DNA of 64,000 nucleotides, taken from Leptospira sp. GIMC2001. GTDB lineage: Bacteria; Spirochaetota; Leptospiria; Leptospirales; Leptospiraceae. Location: positions 1,776,097 through 1,840,096 of the forward strand of contig NZ_CP115468.1 of assembly GCF_028462125.1 (NCBI RefSeq), given 5' to 3'. A model generated the notes under the pieces. It was not told the origin of the DNA, searched no databases, and worked only from the letters and a program-made list of their open reading frames with translations. Made by a program: the position numbers and the translations under genes. Each line of letters opens with the position of its first letter. Positions within the stretch are counted from its first letter, which is position 1. Below are positions 25,735-38,241 of the stretch, in pieces.

Positions 25735-28700
25735 ATGTACGGACAAACGGAAAGAAAAAGGGTGAATTTTGGTAAAATCACCGACTTAAATCTATTACCC
25801 AATTTAATTTATGTTCAGAAAAAATCCTTTGAATGGTTTCTTCAGAGAGACATTGATCCTCACAAGAGAGCTAATCAAGGGCTAGAAGCGGTTTTTAGAG
25901 AATCCTTTCCGATTGAAAGTCCGAACAACGATATGGTCATGGAATATGACCATTATATTTTGGGAGAACCCAAGAGAACTCCTTTAGAATGCAAAGAGAC
26001 AGACACTTCTTATGCCATTCCATTGAAAGCGGTTATACGCTTAGTAAAAAAAGAAAATTATGAAGTAGTAGAAAACACTGTTTATATGGGTGATATTCCC
26101 ATCATGACAGATCAAGGAACCTTTGTTATTAATGGTGCCGAAAGAGTTGTAGTTAGTCAGTTACATAGATCTCCTGGTATTTTCTTTTCTTATGACGATG
26201 CAAAAAGTACGTTCTCAGCGAGAGTAATTCCTTACCGTGGATCTTGGTTGGAATTTGAAATGGACAATAAGGGAATCCTTGTTGCAAAAATTGACCGTAA
26301 GAAAAAATTCCCAGCTACTCTACTTATAAAATCTCTACAGGTTGGAACGAACGAAGAAGTTCTTAGAATTTTTTATTCTTCTACCAAGATGAGAATCGCT
26401 GGTGGAACTCCGAAAGAACTCAAGAAATTGATTGGTAAGAGAACCATTTGTGATATCATCAATTTTGAAACTGGTGAAGTCATGCTAGAGGCTGGCTCCA
26501 AGATCAATGAAGATAACATTACAATATTAAAAGAAATGAAAGTAAAGGAAGTTGAGACAATTGACTTCCCGAAAAATAAAGATAACCCGGTTATCATCAA
26601 CTGTCTCGAAAAAGACGGGGTGAATGATTACGAGGAAGCAATCAGAAAATTTCATTCTATCATGAGACCAGGTGAACCTTCGACATTAGAAAATGCTGAA
26701 GTGGAATTGCACCGATTGTTTTTCAATCCTAAAACTTTTGATTTAGGACATGTGGGTCGTTACAAGATCAATAGTAAGTTTGAATATCATAATCCTAAGA
26801 TATTTTCACAAAATGAAGATCGTACATTAAGAAAAGAAGATATTATAGAAACAGTTCGATATCTTGTTATGCTTATGAGTGATGTGGAAAACTATTTCCC
26901 AGATGATATTGACCATTTAGGCAATAGACGTGTTCGTTCTGTTGGCGAGTTAATTGCTAACCAATTGAAGCTTGGATTTTCACGAGTTGAACGAGTGATC
27001 AAAGAGAGAATGACAGTTCAAGAACCTGAGCAACAAACTCCTCAAATATTGATTTCGATCAAACCAATCACAGCCGTTATCAATGAATTCTTTGGATCTT
27101 CTCAACTATCTCAATATATGGATCAGACGAATCCTTTGGCTGAACTTACTCATAAGAGAAGATTGAACGCACTCGGTCCAGGTGGACTCTCTCGTGATAG
27201 AGCAGGTTTTGAAGTTCGTGACGTTCACTACTCTCATTATGGTCGTATGTGTCCGATTGAGACTCCAGAAGGTCCGAACATTGGTCTGATTCTATCCATG
27301 TCTTCCTTTGCTCGAGTCAATGATTATGGATTTCTGGAAACTCCTTACCGAGTTGTAAAAAATGGAAAAACAACTAAGCAAGTCGAATATTTAACTGCTG
27401 ATAAAGAAGAATATCACTATATTGCGCAAGCTTCAGCTGCCGTTGATGAGAAGGGTGATTTCAAAGGAAAGCTGATATCTACTCGTCATAGATCAGACTT
27501 CCCATTTAGAAATCCAAATGAAATTCAATATATGGATTTGGCTCCCTTACAGGTTGTATCGGTGTCAACTTCCTTGATTCCATTCTTGGAACATGACGAT
27601 GCGAACAGAGCTTTGATGGGTTCGAACATGCAACGTCAAGCGGTTCCTCTTCTAAAAGAAGAAGCTCCTTATGTAGGAACTGGAATGGAAGAGCGAGCTG
27701 CCTATGATTCTGGAATCTGCATTGTAGCTCAGAAAAATGGAGTCGTTGTAAAAGTTGATGCAGAATACGTATCTGTAAAAGAAGACGGGGTCAAAGAACC
27801 TACAATTTATAGACTCACAAAATTCAAGAAAACGAACCAAGGCACTTGCTTTACTCAGAAGCCTTCAGTCTCTATTCATTATGGAGAAGGCAATGGTAAA
27901 GTTACAAAAATTACTAAAGATGTAGTTGAAGTAACGTATAATGATGGTTCTGTGAAGAATTATGATCTAAAAACTCATTCTAAAGAATTTTCCCCAGTTG
28001 CCAAAGAAGGGGATTCCGTTGAAAAGGGCACTCTTCTTGCGGGACAACTTGTCTATGGCGAGAAGATCGATTCAATGGGAAATATCACTCAAAAAGGAAC
28101 TGTCCTTGCTGACGGACCTTCTGTTGATAAGGGAACTCTCGCTCTTGGTAAAAACGTTCTCGTTGCTTTTATGCCATGGGAAGGTTACAACTTTGAGGAT
28201 GCGATCCTTCTCTCTGAAAGAGTAATCAAAGATGATGTCTTCACATCTATTCATATTGAAGAATTCCAAATCCAAGCTAGAGAAACAAAACTTGGACAAG
28301 AGCAGATTACTCGAGATATTCCAAACCTATCTGATAAAGCATTTCGCGATTTAGATGAGGGTGGTGTGATTCGAGTCGGTGCTGAAGTTAAACCTGGTGA
28401 CATTCTTGTTGGAATGGTTACACCTAAAGGGGAGACTGATCTTACTCCAGAATACAAATTGTTGCATTCTATTTTTGGCGAGAAAGCCAAAGAAGTAAGA
28501 GATTCATCTCTTAGGATGCCTAATGGTTTCGAAGGAACTGTAGTTGATGTCAAAATTTTCTCAAGAGAGAATGGTGACGAATTGTCTGCTGGTGTAGAAG
28601 AGATGGTAAAAGTCTATGTTGCGCGCAAGAGAAAACTTCTTGTGGGTGATAAGATGGCTGGACGTCACGGTAACAAAGGGGTTGTAGCTCGAATTATGGC

Positions 28701-29412
28701 AGAAGAAGACATGCCATATATGGAAGATGGAACTCCAGTTGATATCGTACTCAATCCATTAGGTGTTCCTTCTCGTATGAACTTGGGACAGATTCTTGAG
28801 ACACAACTTGGTTTTGCTGCAAGTAAATTAAATATAAATTTTGAGACTCCTGTATTTGATGGCGCTGATGAAGCGGATATCATGGATTTCTGCAAGCAAG
28901 CAGGTCTACCAGAAAGTTCTAAATTTCAACTCTATGATGGAAGAAATGGAGAACCATTTCTGAACAGAGTATTCTGTGGATACATCTATATGTTGAAACT
29001 AGCGCATTTGGTGGATGATAAGATCCATGCAAGGTCTACTGGACCATACTCACTTGTAACTCAACAACCTCTGGGTGGAAAAGCTCAGTTCGGTGGTCAG
29101 CGTTTGGGTGAGATGGAAGTATGGGCTCTTGAGGCTTATGGTGCAAGTCATACCCTTCAAGAACTATTGACCATCAAATCGGATGACATGTTGGGTAGAG
29201 CGAGAATTTACGAAGCAATTGTCAAAGGTATTCATTCCATTAAACCTGGAATTCCAGAATCCTTTAACGTATTGGTTCAAGAATTAAGAGGTTTGGCTCT
29301 TGATATTATCATCCACGATGTGGAAGGCAATACAATTGACATCTCCGATTACGAAGACGAATTTTCTAGACCTAATAAGGCAATAAAATTCGAATCTATC
29401 GAAAACAACTAA
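25735..29412 (+). CDS. rpoB: RNA polymerase subunit beta
   Basis: A 1225-residue RpoB. The rifampicin region is the segment [20 protein letters not shown] followed by [10 protein letters not shown], near residue 460. Later markers are [21 protein letters not shown] in outline, [15 protein letters not shown] and the C-terminal LRGLALDI. It forms the catalytic core with RpoC. The Asn in SQYMDQTN and Ser in LGPGGLSRD are the usual sensitive-type residues. It lies 10 bp before rpoC. Slightly shorter than the E. coli protein. Confidence 0.97.
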   Translation: MYGQTERKRVNFGKITDLNLLPNLIYVQKKSFEWFLQRDIDPHKRANQGLEAVFRESFPIESPNNDMVMEYDHYILGEPKRTPLECKETDTSYAIPLKAVIRLVKKENYEVVENTVYMGDIPIMTDQGTFVINGAERVVVSQLHRSPGIFFSYDDAKSTFSARVIPYRGSWLEFEMDNKGILVAKIDRKKKFPATLLIKSLQVGTNEEVLRIFYSSTKMRIAGGTPKELKKLIGKRTICDIINFETGEVMLEAGSKINEDNITILKEMKVKEVETIDFPKNKDNPVIINCLEKDGVNDYEEAIRKFHSIMRPGEPSTLENAEVELHRLFFNPKTFDLGHVGRYKINSKFEYHNPKIFSQNEDRTLRKEDIIETVRYLVMLMSDVENYFPDDIDHLGNRRVRSVGELIANQLKLGFSRVERVIKERMTVQEPEQQTPQILISIKPITAVINEFFGSSQLSQYMDQTNPLAELTHKRRLNALGPGGLSRDRAGFEVRDVHYSHYGRMCPIETPEGPNIGLILSMSSFARVNDYGFLETPYRVVKNGKTTKQVEYLTADKEEYHYIAQASAAVDEKGDFKGKLISTRHRSDFPFRNPNEIQYMDLAPLQVVSVSTSLIPFLEHDDANRALMGSNMQRQAVPLLKEEAPYVGTGMEERAAYDSGICIVAQKNGVVVKVDAEYVSVKEDGVKEPTIYRLTKFKKTNQGTCFTQKPSVSIHYGEGNGKVTKITKDVVEVTYNDGSVKNYDLKTHSKEFSPVAKEGDSVEKGTLLAGQLVYGEKIDSMGNITQKGTVLADGPSVDKGTLALGKNVLVAFMPWEGYNFEDAILLSERVIKDDVFTSIHIEEFQIQARETKLGQEQITRDIPNLSDKAFRDLDEGGVIRVGAEVKPGDILVGMVTPKGETDLTPEYKLLHSIFGEKAKEVRDSSLRMPNGFEGTVVDVKIFSRENGDELSAGVEEMVKVYVARKRKLLVGDKMAGRHGNKGVVARIMAEEDMPYMEDGTPVDIVLNPLGVPSRMNLGQILETQLGFAASKLNINFETPVFDGADEADIMDFCKQAGLPESSKFQLYDGRNGEPFLNRVFCGYIYMLKLAHLVDDKIHARSTGPYSLVTQQPLGGKAQFGGQRLGEMEVWALEAYGASHTLQELLTIKSDDMLGRARIYEAIVKGIHSIKPGIPESFNVLVQELRGLALDIIIHDVEGNTIDISDYEDEFSRPNKAIKFESIENN

Positions 29413-29422
29413 CTGAGGTTCT

Positions 29423-32400
29423 ATGAGAAATTACAATAACTTTGATTCAATTACCATCCGACTAGCCTCTCCTGAAAGGATTAAGGAATGGTCATACGGT
29501 GAAGTCAAAAAGCCAGAGACTATCAATTACAGAACTTTGAAGCCAGAACGAGATGGTCTTTTCTGTGAGAAAATTTTTGGAACAACGAAGGATTGGGAAT
29601 GTTATTGCGGAAAGTTTAAATCGATCCGCTACAAAGGTGTTGTATGTGATAAATGCGGAGTGGAAGTAACGCACTCCAAAGTTCGCCGTGAGAGAATGGG
29701 GCATATTGAACTTGCAGCTCCAGTTTCTCATATCTGGTATTACAGATCGGTTCCGTCAAGAATGGGTCTTCTACTAGACATGACAATCAATCAATTGAAG
29801 TCAGTATTGTATTTTGAAAAATACGTGATCATCGATCCAGCTGATTCTGGTCGAGTTCGTGGTGAGTTGATAGATGAAGATGAATATCATAATTTTCTAG
29901 ATGAATATGGTGATAAATTTGTTGCGGGTATTGGTGGAGATGCTGTAAAAGAATTGCTCTCCCGAATCGATGTGGATGCAGAAGCAAGAGCTATTCGCCA
30001 AAAAATCCAAGATAAAAACAAAATCACTGATAAACGAATTCTCAAGAGACTAGAAGTCTTAGAAGCATTTCGTGATTCCGGTAACCGCCCTGAGTGGATG
30101 GTTCTTGATATTGTACCTGTTATACCTCCTGAACTCAGACCAATGGTTCAGCTAGAAGGTGGAAGGTTTGCTACTTCTGATCTAAATGATTTATATAGAA
30201 GAGTCATCAATCGTAACAATCGATTGAAAAGACTATTAGCACTCAAAGCACCCGAGATCATCGTTCGTAACGAGAAGCGTATGTTGCAAGAAGCTGTCGA
30301 TGCACTTTTTGACAACTCTAGAAGAAAGAGAACGGTTAAGGGAAAAGGAAACAGACCTCTAAAATCTATATCAGACATGTTGAAAGGAAAGCAAGGTCGT
30401 TTTAGACAGAACCTTCTTGGAAAACGTGTGGATTATTCTGGTCGTTCCGTTATCGTTGTGGGTCCTGAACTCAAATACCACCAAATGGGTCTTCCTAGAA
30501 AAATGGCTCTGGAACTTTTCAAGCCATTTATCATGAAGCGATTGGTAGATCTTGATCTAGCACCAAATATTAAAAGTGCGAAGAAGAAGATTGAAGCAGA
30601 AGAAAAAGATGTATATGATGTATTGGAAGTAGTGGTAAGAGAACATCCAGTTCTTCTAAACCGTGCTCCAACATTGCATAGATTGGGAATTCAAGCATTT
30701 ATTCCTAAATTGGTTGATGGTAAAGCAATCAAACTCCATCCACTTGTATGTCATGCATTCAACGCTGACTTCGACGGTGACCAGATGGCAATTCACGTTC
30801 CTCTAGCTCCTAAGGCTCAGTTGGAAACATGGATGCTTATGCTATCTCCGCATAACATATTAAACCCAGCGAACGGTCACCCAATTTGTGGACCGACACA
30901 AGATATCGTTCTTGGAATCTACTATCTCACTTCCGAGGTTAAAGCCGGTAAGGGAGAAGGGAAATTTTTTAGTTCACTGGATGAAGTTGAATACGCTGTT
31001 GATCGCGGTGTTGTTGATTTAAGATCTAAGATTTCTGTTTTACATCAAGGTAAAATCATTGAGACAACTTCAGGTCGATTGATATTCAATACTGCATTTC
31101 CAAAAGGTTACGATTATGTGAATCGTACTTTGGGTGATAAAGAAACCAACAAAATCATTGCTGATGTTTATGAGAAATTTGGTCCAGGCGCAACTGTTGT
31201 TATGCTTGATGAGATCAAGAAAATGGGTTACCATTACGCAACTGTTTTCTCTCCAACAATTTCTATTGAAGACATTCGAGTATCTCCTGCTAAAGAAAGC
31301 CTCGTAAATGATGCAAACAAAGAAGTTGAGAAAGCTGACAGTGAATACCGAAAAGGTATTATCACGAATGAAGAAAGATATAAAAAAGTAATCGAAATCT
31401 GGACTAAAACCAATGACTCAATCACAGAGGGGATGTTCAAGGAACTAGAAAAAGATAGAGATGGTTTCAATCCTGTTTACGTTATGGCAGCTTCCGGTGC
31501 GCGTGGATCCAAGCAACAGATTCGTCAGTTGGCTGGAATGCGTGGTCTTATGGCAAAACCATCTGGTGAGATCATCGAACTTGCAATTCGATCAAACTTC
31601 CGTGAAGGTCTCGGAATCTTAGAATTCTTTATTTCTACCCATGGTGCGCGGAAAGGTCTTGCGGATACTGCTCTTAAAACAGCTGATGCCGGTTACCTGA
31701 CTCGACGTTTGGTGGACATTTCCCAAGATGTGATTGTTTCTGAACCAGATTGTGGAACTAAGGATTCAATTCGATTGGGAGTTGTAAAAGAAGGTGAAAA
31801 TATCATCGTATCTCTTGCGGACAGATTGTTCGGAAGATATACAGCAGAAGATATTCTTGATCCAGTTAATAACGAATTGATTCTACCTAAGAACACTCTT
31901 GTAACAAGAGCGGTTGGACAAAAAATTGAGAACTTAGGTTATGAAAAAATTCGAGTAAGATCGCCACTCACCTGCCAAGCTAGATACGGAATTTGTACAA
32001 GCTGTTACGGTATGGACATTGCGAGACTCGTTCCGGTTGAGATCGGTGAAGCTGTTGGAACTATTGCAGCACAATCCATCGGACAACCAGGAACTCAGTT
32101 GACAATGAGAACTTTTCATATTGGTGGAGCGGCATCCGCGACAATTCAAGAAAAAGAACATAAGCTACCGTATCCTGCAATTCTACAAAGCATAAATGGA
32201 AGAATTGTTGTGAATTCTTCCGGACAGAGTGTATTTTCTAGAAGAGGATCCATCTACTTAAAGCGTTTGATTCAAGACTATCCTACGAATGAGATCTCAA
32301 ATATTCGTGTTGAAGATGGAAGTCGAGTTGAAAAAGGGGAAGTATTTGCTTCCAACTTGGCTGGTGATCAACTGATAACTGCTGAGATGCCAGGAACAGC

Positions 32401-33787
32401 TCATATTGTCGACGGTCGTTTCCGAATCATGGGAGATGAAGTAGTAATTCCTGTTAAAGCAGGAACTATTGTTAAATCTGAAGAGAACCAATTGATTGCA
32501 GCCAATCAAGCTATGGCAGAATTCGATCCTTATAACGAATTGGGACTAGTGGAAAAAGCCGGAACTGTGAGTTGGGTAGATTTGGAAGTTGGAAAAAACG
32601 TAAGACGTGACGTTGACCCCAAGACTTCGAATATAATTCTAAAAGTAATCGAACAGAAAAAAGAAAGATTAAACCCTAGATTAATCATCACAGGTGCTGA
32701 TGGCGTTGAAGAGATCACTGTTCCAGTAGATGCTCTTCTTGCAGTTCAGAATGGTGATAAAGTCAATCAAGGTGATATTCTATACAAAATCCCGACTATC
32801 GCTGAGAAAACTAGAGATATTACTGGTGGTCTACCTCGAGTTGATGAATTATTCGAAGCGAGAAGACCAAAAGATCCTTGTAACTTAGCTGAAATTGACG
32901 GTAAGATTGAAGATCGTGGCGAGATAGTAAAAGAAAAACGTATAATCTACATTGTTCCAGATTCTGATGAATCGGAAAAAGTTAAAGTATCGATTCCAAT
33001 CGGTAAGCAAATCCGCGTAAGAAACGGAGATTATGTGAAGCAAGGCGATCAGCTAGATGATGGTAATCTGGATCCACATGATATTTTGGCTATTCGTGGA
33101 ACGAATGCTTTGCATGTCTACTTAGTACAAGAAGTGCAAGAAGTTTATCGTCTTCAAGGTGTTCATATCAATGATAAACATATTGAAGTCGTGATTAGAC
33201 AGATGCTTCGAAAAGTAACAATCACGGATCCAGGTGATACGATATTTGTGAACCAACAACAAGTTGATAAATTTCAATTTGATGAAGAGAACAGACGAGT
33301 TGAATTGGAAGGTGGTAGCCCAGCTAGTTGCCAACCTATTTTACTTGGTTTGACAAAAGCTTCTTTGAATACAGAATCTTTCTTCTCTGCGGCATCTTTC
33401 CAAGAAACCACAAAAGTTCTGACCGATGCAGCGATTAAGGGTAAGACTGATAATCTCATGGGACTCAAAGAAAACGTAATCATTGGACATATGATTCCTG
33501 CAGGAACTGGAATGAAACACTATAGAGATGTAGATGCTTTCAAAGATATTCCTGGAGATTTGGATTGGGATCTAATCGAAAATGAAGAAGGCGAAGATGA
33601 TCCGATCGAGGAAAATGAAGATGGCTCCACAGCAGTTGCTACATTGACTCCTGTTTATGAGGATGATTCTGAGGAAGATGATGATGACGATCTTGGTGAA
33701 GAACTAGAATCCGACTACAACGTGGATGAATTGGTCAAGGGATCAGACAAAGAAGAAGATGAAGATCTTGATAAAAAAGAGGATTGA
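29423..33787 (+). CDS. rpoC: RNA polymerase subunit beta' with acidic C-terminal tail
   Basis: A 1454-residue RpoC. The N-terminal zinc site is [20 protein letters not shown]. The catalytic Mg loop is [10 protein letters not shown] near residue 453, and the trigger-loop region is [19 protein letters not shown] in outline. The second zinc site is CGT...[13 protein letters not shown]. The last 75 or so residues after GDLDWDLIE are an Asp/Glu-rich tail ([14 protein letters not shown] and similar) that E. coli RpoC lacks. It is in the same frame with no stop, so it belongs to the protein. Confidence 0.97.
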   Translation: MRNYNNFDSITIRLASPERIKEWSYGEVKKPETINYRTLKPERDGLFCEKIFGTTKDWECYCGKFKSIRYKGVVCDKCGVEVTHSKVRRERMGHIELAAPVSHIWYYRSVPSRMGLLLDMTINQLKSVLYFEKYVIIDPADSGRVRGELIDEDEYHNFLDEYGDKFVAGIGGDAVKELLSRIDVDAEARAIRQKIQDKNKITDKRILKRLEVLEAFRDSGNRPEWMVLDIVPVIPPELRPMVQLEGGRFATSDLNDLYRRVINRNNRLKRLLALKAPEIIVRNEKRMLQEAVDALFDNSRRKRTVKGKGNRPLKSISDMLKGKQGRFRQNLLGKRVDYSGRSVIVVGPELKYHQMGLPRKMALELFKPFIMKRLVDLDLAPNIKSAKKKIEAEEKDVYDVLEVVVREHPVLLNRAPTLHRLGIQAFIPKLVDGKAIKLHPLVCHAFNADFDGDQMAIHVPLAPKAQLETWMLMLSPHNILNPANGHPICGPTQDIVLGIYYLTSEVKAGKGEGKFFSSLDEVEYAVDRGVVDLRSKISVLHQGKIIETTSGRLIFNTAFPKGYDYVNRTLGDKETNKIIADVYEKFGPGATVVMLDEIKKMGYHYATVFSPTISIEDIRVSPAKESLVNDANKEVEKADSEYRKGIITNEERYKKVIEIWTKTNDSITEGMFKELEKDRDGFNPVYVMAASGARGSKQQIRQLAGMRGLMAKPSGEIIELAIRSNFREGLGILEFFISTHGARKGLADTALKTADAGYLTRRLVDISQDVIVSEPDCGTKDSIRLGVVKEGENIIVSLADRLFGRYTAEDILDPVNNELILPKNTLVTRAVGQKIENLGYEKIRVRSPLTCQARYGICTSCYGMDIARLVPVEIGEAVGTIAAQSIGQPGTQLTMRTFHIGGAASATIQEKEHKLPYPAILQSINGRIVVNSSGQSVFSRRGSIYLKRLIQDYPTNEISNIRVEDGSRVEKGEVFASNLAGDQLITAEMPGTAHIVDGRFRIMGDEVVIPVKAGTIVKSEENQLIAANQAMAEFDPYNELGLVEKAGTVSWVDLEVGKNVRRDVDPKTSNIILKVIEQKKERLNPRLIITGADGVEEITVPVDALLAVQNGDKVNQGDILYKIPTIAEKTRDITGGLPRVDELFEARRPKDPCNLAEIDGKIEDRGEIVKEKRIIYIVPDSDESEKVKVSIPIGKQIRVRNGDYVKQGDQLDDGNLDPHDILAIRGTNALHVYLVQEVQEVYRLQGVHINDKHIEVVIRQMLRKVTITDPGDTIFVNQQQVDKFQFDEENRRVELEGGSPASCQPILLGLTKASLNTESFFSAASFQETTKVLTDAAIKGKTDNLMGLKENVIIGHMIPAGTGMKHYRDVDAFKDIPGDLDWDLIENEEGEDDPIEENEDGSTAVATLTPVYEDDSEEDDDDDLGEELESDYNVDELVKGSDKEEDEDLDKKED

Positions 33788-33865
33788 GGTTTATTGATGA
33801 AAATATCTTTACAATACACCTCATTCCAAAAGTTTAGTAAAAGTCACAAAAGGTAAAAGACAGAA

Positions 33866-34240
33866 ATGCCAACAATTAATCAATTGATTCGCCACGGGCG
33901 AAAATTACAGAAAAAAAGAACTAAATCACCTGCTCTTAAGAGCTCTCCTCAAAGAAGAGGAGTTTGTACTCGTGTTATGACATTTACACCAAAGAAACCA
34001 AACTCAGCTCTGAGAAAGGTTGCTCGGGTGAGATTGACAACAGGAATCGAAGTAACTGCGTATATTCCAGGAGAAGGTCACAACCTTCAGGAACATAACG
34101 TTGTTTTGATTCGTGGTGGAAGGGTAAAAGATTTACCTGGAGTTCGTTATCATATCGTTCGAGGAACTTTGGATACGCTAGGCGTTGACAAAAGAAGAAA
34201 AAGTAGATCTAAATACGGCGCTAAGAGACCTAAGGCTTAA
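33866..34240 (+). CDS. rpsL: Ribosomal protein uS12
   Basis: A 124-residue uS12. The decoding-centre loops are [15 protein letters not shown] and [13 protein letters not shown]. Both key lysines are present, the streptomycin-sensitive form. It lies 78 bp after rpoC and 11 bp before rpsG. Confidence 0.97.
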   Translation: MPTINQLIRHGRKLQKKRTKSPALKSSPQRRGVCTRVMTFTPKKPNSALRKVARVRLTTGIEVTAYIPGEGHNLQEHNVVLIRGGRVKDLPGVRYHIVRGTLDTLGVDKRRKSRSKYGAKRPKA

Positions 34241-34251
34241 GGAATACAGAT

Positions 34252-34725
34252 ATGTCTAGAAGAAGAGGAAAAGTTGAACCACGCCTTATGGAAGGCGATC
34301 CAAAATTTAACGATAAGATAGTTGCGAAATTCATCAATTGTCTTATGGTTGATGGTAAAAAAAGCACAGCTCAGAAAGTATTCTATGATGCACTTGAGTT
34401 GATTCAGCAAAAAACTGGATTGGATCCGTTCGTTGTATTTAATGAAGCGTTAGAAAATGCGAAGCCACAAGTTGAGGTTAAATCTCGTCGTGTTGGTGGT
34501 GTAACGTATCAAGTTCCTATTGAAGTTCGTCCAGAAAGAAGGATGGCATTAGGAATTCGTTGGTTGATTCGATATTCAAGATCAAGAAACGAAAAATCTA
34601 TGAAATCAAAACTTGCATTCGAGTTAATGGAAGCTCAGAAAGGAACAGGTTCTTCCATCAAGAAGAAAGAAGATATTAGGAAAATGGCGGATGCCAACAA
34701 AGCATTCAGTCACTATCGTTGGTAA
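34252..34725 (+). CDS. rpsG: Ribosomal protein uS7
   Basis: A 157-residue uS7, with the usual VGGVTYQVPIEVRPERR and ALGIRWLIRYSRSRNEKSM segments. It nucleates the 30S head. In most bacteria fusA follows; here a terminator and an EF-G-like GTPase follow. Confidence 0.97.
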   Translation: MSRRRGKVEPRLMEGDPKFNDKIVAKFINCLMVDGKKSTAQKVFYDALELIQQKTGLDPFVVFNEALENAKPQVEVKSRRVGGVTYQVPIEVRPERRMALGIRWLIRYSRSRNEKSMKSKLAFELMEAQKGTGSSIKKKEDIRKMADANKAFSHYRW

Positions 34726-34794
34726 TTTACTGACTTTAAATTTTTCTATGCTTTAAAGCGAAATAGAAGCTTTTACCTTTATTTATTTGGAATG

Positions 34795-34826
34795 GACCGG
34801 TGGGAAACCCCGGTCTTTTGTTTTTT
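34795..34826 (+). terminator. Terminator between rpsG and the EF-G-like gene
   Basis: GACCG pairs with CGGTC around an inner GGG-AAA-CCC hairpin, and the stem is followed by TTTTGTTTTTT. This is a classical Rho-independent terminator. It ends only about 7 bp before the next start codon. Confidence 0.75.
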
Positions 34827-34832
34827 ATACCT

Positions 34833-36671
34833 ATGAAAACGATCAACCTTGGAATTTTTGCCCATATCGATGCAGGTAAGACTACCTTAACTGAGCAGAT
34901 ACTCCATATAGCTGGAATTTTACCATCGGTTGGAACAATAGAAGAGGGCACGACAGAATCCGATACTCTTATCGTTGAGATAGAAAGAGGAATATCGGTT
35001 CTATCTTCATTGATGCAGTTTGAATGCAAAAATTTTGATCAGCCTTTTAGAATCAATCTACTCGACACTCCAGGACATTTAGATTTTCGGACGCAAGTGG
35101 AATCTGTTTTGGATTCGATTGATTTAGCAGTTGTTCTAATCGATGGAAGTCGGGGTGTTGAGAGCCAGACAATCATGCTTCACGAGGCGTTGTCTGAGAA
35201 AAATATTCCAGAAATTTTCTTTATAAATAAATTGGACCGTGCTGAAGATTTTCTACCTGAATCACTCGTATCTTTAGAGGAGCTTCTCAAGAAAACTCCG
35301 CCAATTGTTTTTATTGAAGGAAGTTATAATTATATTTGGATTCAACCAGATAAGTTCTCGGAGAGAACGCACCTAGAATTAATTGAATGGAATGAAGAAT
35401 TGGTAGGTGAGTATCTATCTAATCCGAACAAATTGTACGAAATATCCCGCCTAGGTTTATTAACTGGCTTAGAAAAAAGTAAGCTTACACCAGTATTTGG
35501 AGGATCTGCTTATTTTGGACAAGGTGTTCGGGAGCTCTTAGATTTTATTGGGCTTCTAAATTTTCCGATCCCCGTACCAGTTACCGGTGCAGAGATTATA
35601 TTATCCAAACGAATCAATCATTCTGAATTAGGGCATTTGACTCTTGCTCGCACATTGCGTGACTTTTCTTGCGGCGACATGCTTGGTTGCCAAGGTCAAA
35701 ATATTCCAATCACACAAGCTTATCATTTGCTAGGTGATAAGGCTATATCTATCAATAAAATTCAAGCTGGGGACATCTTTGCATCGCCTGACCTGAATAA
35801 TTTGAAATCAATTGCTCCAGTTTACGACTCTCCGTTTGTTGCAATCATTGAAGCTGAGCAATCTCAAGACCGAATAGAAATTTGGAATGCATTGAGTGAG
35901 CTTTCCTGGGAAGACCCATCTTATATACTCAAAGAAGACTCTAGCACCGGATCTTATCAATTGTACGGGCGAGGTGAGCTTCATCTTGAAATCGCAATTT
36001 CTCGATTCAGAGAATTATGTCTCAAAAACTTTGCGGTAGGCGAATTACAAGTTGCAAGGTATGAACGTTGTAAAACGATGGTAAAAAAGCTAGCATTAGA
36101 GCACACGGCCTTTGAATCTAAAAACTCAAGCGGCAAGCTCGTAGCCATTCTGGAAGATACTGCCGGATTTTCGAAGCATATAGCCTTCGAGGTAAGTCTT
36201 TCGGAAAAGATACACAATGCGATTTCAACCGGTTTCTTTGAGGCGTTGTCTCAAGGGAATTACCACTTAGAGGTGTTAGGCGCCCAATTAACCATTGTGT
36301 CCTATGAACCTCCGGAGGCGGGGACAGAGTTTACTCCATCCTTGCTAAAAGTGGCCTTACTGAGTGGAGTCAGGCAAGCGCTTCAAGATCAGACAGAACT
36401 CATTGGTCCTGTTTCTGATTTGGAAGTATTTGTAGATGATACTTATGTAGGGAATGTGCTGTCCCTTCTGCAAAAAAGATCAGCGCATATTATTGACATA
36501 AGGAAGAGATTTTCTGATAAATCTCAAATCCTGGCGCGAGTAGGCACAGAAAACCTACTTGGCTTTTCGGGGGCTCTTAGAAATATGACCAAAGGGACAG
36601 GTATTTCTTTCCAAAGAAATACCTTTAGCCCCGAAAATTACAACGTTCTAAATGAAAGAAAGGCCCGTTAG
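34833..36671 (+). CDS. EF-G/Tet(M)-like ribosomal GTPase
   Basis: A 612-residue translational GTPase, start chosen at ATG 34833. G1 is AHIDAGKT at 10-17, G3 is DTPGH at 78-82 and G4 is NKLD at 132-135. The switch I segment is ERGISV, with Ser where EF-G has Thr. Domains II to V follow, including GRGELHLEIAISRFRE. It is shorter than EF-G (about 690-710) and close to ribosomal protection proteins (about 640). It occupies the place of fusA. No Shine-Dalgarno is visible, as a terminator ends just upstream, so its expression is unclear. Drug resistance is not implied by sequence alone. Confidence 0.8.
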   Translation: MKTINLGIFAHIDAGKTTLTEQILHIAGILPSVGTIEEGTTESDTLIVEIERGISVLSSLMQFECKNFDQPFRINLLDTPGHLDFRTQVESVLDSIDLAVVLIDGSRGVESQTIMLHEALSEKNIPEIFFINKLDRAEDFLPESLVSLEELLKKTPPIVFIEGSYNYIWIQPDKFSERTHLELIEWNEELVGEYLSNPNKLYEISRLGLLTGLEKSKLTPVFGGSAYFGQGVRELLDFIGLLNFPIPVPVTGAEIILSKRINHSELGHLTLARTLRDFSCGDMLGCQGQNIPITQAYHLLGDKAISINKIQAGDIFASPDLNNLKSIAPVYDSPFVAIIEAEQSQDRIEIWNALSELSWEDPSYILKEDSSTGSYQLYGRGELHLEIAISRFRELCLKNFAVGELQVARYERCKTMVKKLALEHTAFESKNSSGKLVAILEDTAGFSKHIAFEVSLSEKIHNAISTGFFEALSQGNYHLEVLGAQLTIVSYEPPEAGTEFTPSLLKVALLSGVRQALQDQTELIGPVSDLEVFVDDTYVGNVLSLLQKRSAHIIDIRKRFSDKSQILARVGTENLLGFSGALRNMTKGTGISFQRNTFSPENYNVLNERKAR

Positions 36672-36706
36672 GGACTGCTAATTATCTTAGGGGAATTGAA
36701 TAGAGC

Positions 36707-37912
36707 ATGGCAAAAGCAAAATTCGACAGAACAAAACCACACTTGAACATCGGTACAATCGGACACGTTGACCATGGCAAGACTACCTTAACGGCTGCAA
36801 TTACAACTACACTAGCGAAAAAGCTTGGTGGAAGTAATAAGGCTATTGCATACGATCAGATCGATAACGCACCCGAAGAAAAAGCTCGTGGTATAACAAT
36901 TGCAACATCGCATCAAGAGTATGAAACCGAAAAAAGACATTATGCACACGTAGATTGTCCAGGTCACGCTGACTATGTTAAAAACATGATTACTGGTGCA
37001 GCTCAGATGGATGCAGCTATTCTTGTAGTTTCTGCAACTGATGGTGCTATGCCTCAAACTAAAGAACATATCCTTCTTGCTCGCCAAGTTGGTGTTCCTT
37101 ACATCGTAGTTTATCTTAACAAAGCTGACATGTTGGCTGAAGACGAAAGAGAAGACATGGTTGAAATGGTAAAAGAAGAGATCAAAGATCTTTTGAATAA
37201 ATACAATTTCCCAGGTGATAAAACTCCTTTCGTTTCTGGTTCTGCATTGAAAGCACTTGAAGGCGATGATTCAGATCTAGGAATGAATTCAATTGTAAAA
37301 TTGATGGAAGCTGTTGATACTTATGTTCCAGATCCTACTCGTATTCTTGACAAACCTTTCCTAATGCCAGTAGAGGATGTATTCTCTATCACTGGTCGTG
37401 GAACAGTTGCAACAGGAAGAGTAGAGCAAGGAATTCTAAAAATCAACGACGAGATCGAAATCGTTGGTATCCGTGATACAACAAAAACAGTTGTAACTGG
37501 AATCGAAATGTTCCGTAAGCTTCTTGATGACGCGAAAGCTGGAGACAATATTGGTGCTCTTCTTCGTGGAACTAAAAAAGAAGATATTGAAAGAGGCCAA
37601 GTTTTAGCTAAGCCAGGATCAATTACTCCTCATAAGAAATTTAAAGCAGAAGTTTACGTTCTTACTAAAGATGAAGGTGGACGTCATACTCCTTTCTTCA
37701 ATAATTACCGACCACAGTTTTACTTCAGAACTACTGATATTACTGGAGTTTGTAATTTGCCAGATGGTGCTGAGATGGTTATGCCTGGTGACAACGTCAC
37801 TATGTCAATTGAACTTATTCACCCGATTGCGATGGACCAAGGTCTTAAATTCGCGATTCGTGAAGGTGGAAGAACAATTGGTTCCGGCGTAGTTGCTCAG
37901 ATCGTGGAATAA
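36707..37912 (+). CDS. tuf: Elongation factor EF-Tu
   Basis: A 401-residue EF-Tu, with [41 protein letters not shown] and a G4 motif NKADM in a [14 protein letters not shown] context. It delivers aminoacyl-tRNA to the ribosome. A GGGGA Shine-Dalgarno lies before the ATG. It precedes the S10 operon by 9 bp. Confidence 0.97.
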   Translation: MAKAKFDRTKPHLNIGTIGHVDHGKTTLTAAITTTLAKKLGGSNKAIAYDQIDNAPEEKARGITIATSHQEYETEKRHYAHVDCPGHADYVKNMITGAAQMDAAILVVSATDGAMPQTKEHILLARQVGVPYIVVYLNKADMLAEDEREDMVEMVKEEIKDLLNKYNFPGDKTPFVSGSALKALEGDDSDLGMNSIVKLMEAVDTYVPDPTRILDKPFLMPVEDVFSITGRGTVATGRVEQGILKINDEIEIVGIRDTTKTVVTGIEMFRKLLDDAKAGDNIGALLRGTKKEDIERGQVLAKPGSITPHKKFKAEVYVLTKDEGGRHTPFFNNYRPQFYFRTTDITGVCNLPDGAEMVMPGDNVTMSIELIHPIAMDQGLKFAIREGGRTIGSGVVAQIVE

Positions 37913-37921
37913 GAGTAAAGA

Positions 37922-38230
37922 ATGACTGGCCAAAGAATCAGAGTAAAGTTAAAAGCATTTGATCATAGGTTGATTGACCAATCAACCTATGAGATTGTAG
38001 CGACTGCGAAAAGGACTGGGGCATCTGTCTCTGGTCCAATTCCTTTGCCTACAAAGAAAGAAATTTATACAGTACTGCGATCCCCTCACGTAAATAAAAA
38101 AGCGAGAGAGCAGTTTGAAATGAGAACGCATAAAAGGCTGATCGATATACTTAACACTAACGAGGACACAGTTGAGGCTCTAATGAAACTTCAACTTCCT
38201 GCTGGTGTTTCTGTAGATATCAAGTCGTAA
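37922..38230 (+). CDS. rpsJ: Ribosomal protein uS10
   Basis: A 102-residue uS10 of usual length. Markers are [58 protein letters not shown] in outline. It binds in the 30S head and contacts NusG. First gene of the S10 block. Confidence 0.97.
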   Translation: MTGQRIRVKLKAFDHRLIDQSTYEIVATAKRTGASVSGPIPLPTKKEIYTVLRSPHVNKKAREQFEMRTHKRLIDILNTNEDTVEALMKLQLPAGVSVDIKS

Positions 38231-38241
38231 GGATAACGGAA

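Noticed and set aside
26373..26600. Antisense frames inside rpoB, rpoC and the ribosomal genes
   Set aside because: They are shadows of strongly coding plus-strand genes with no independent support.
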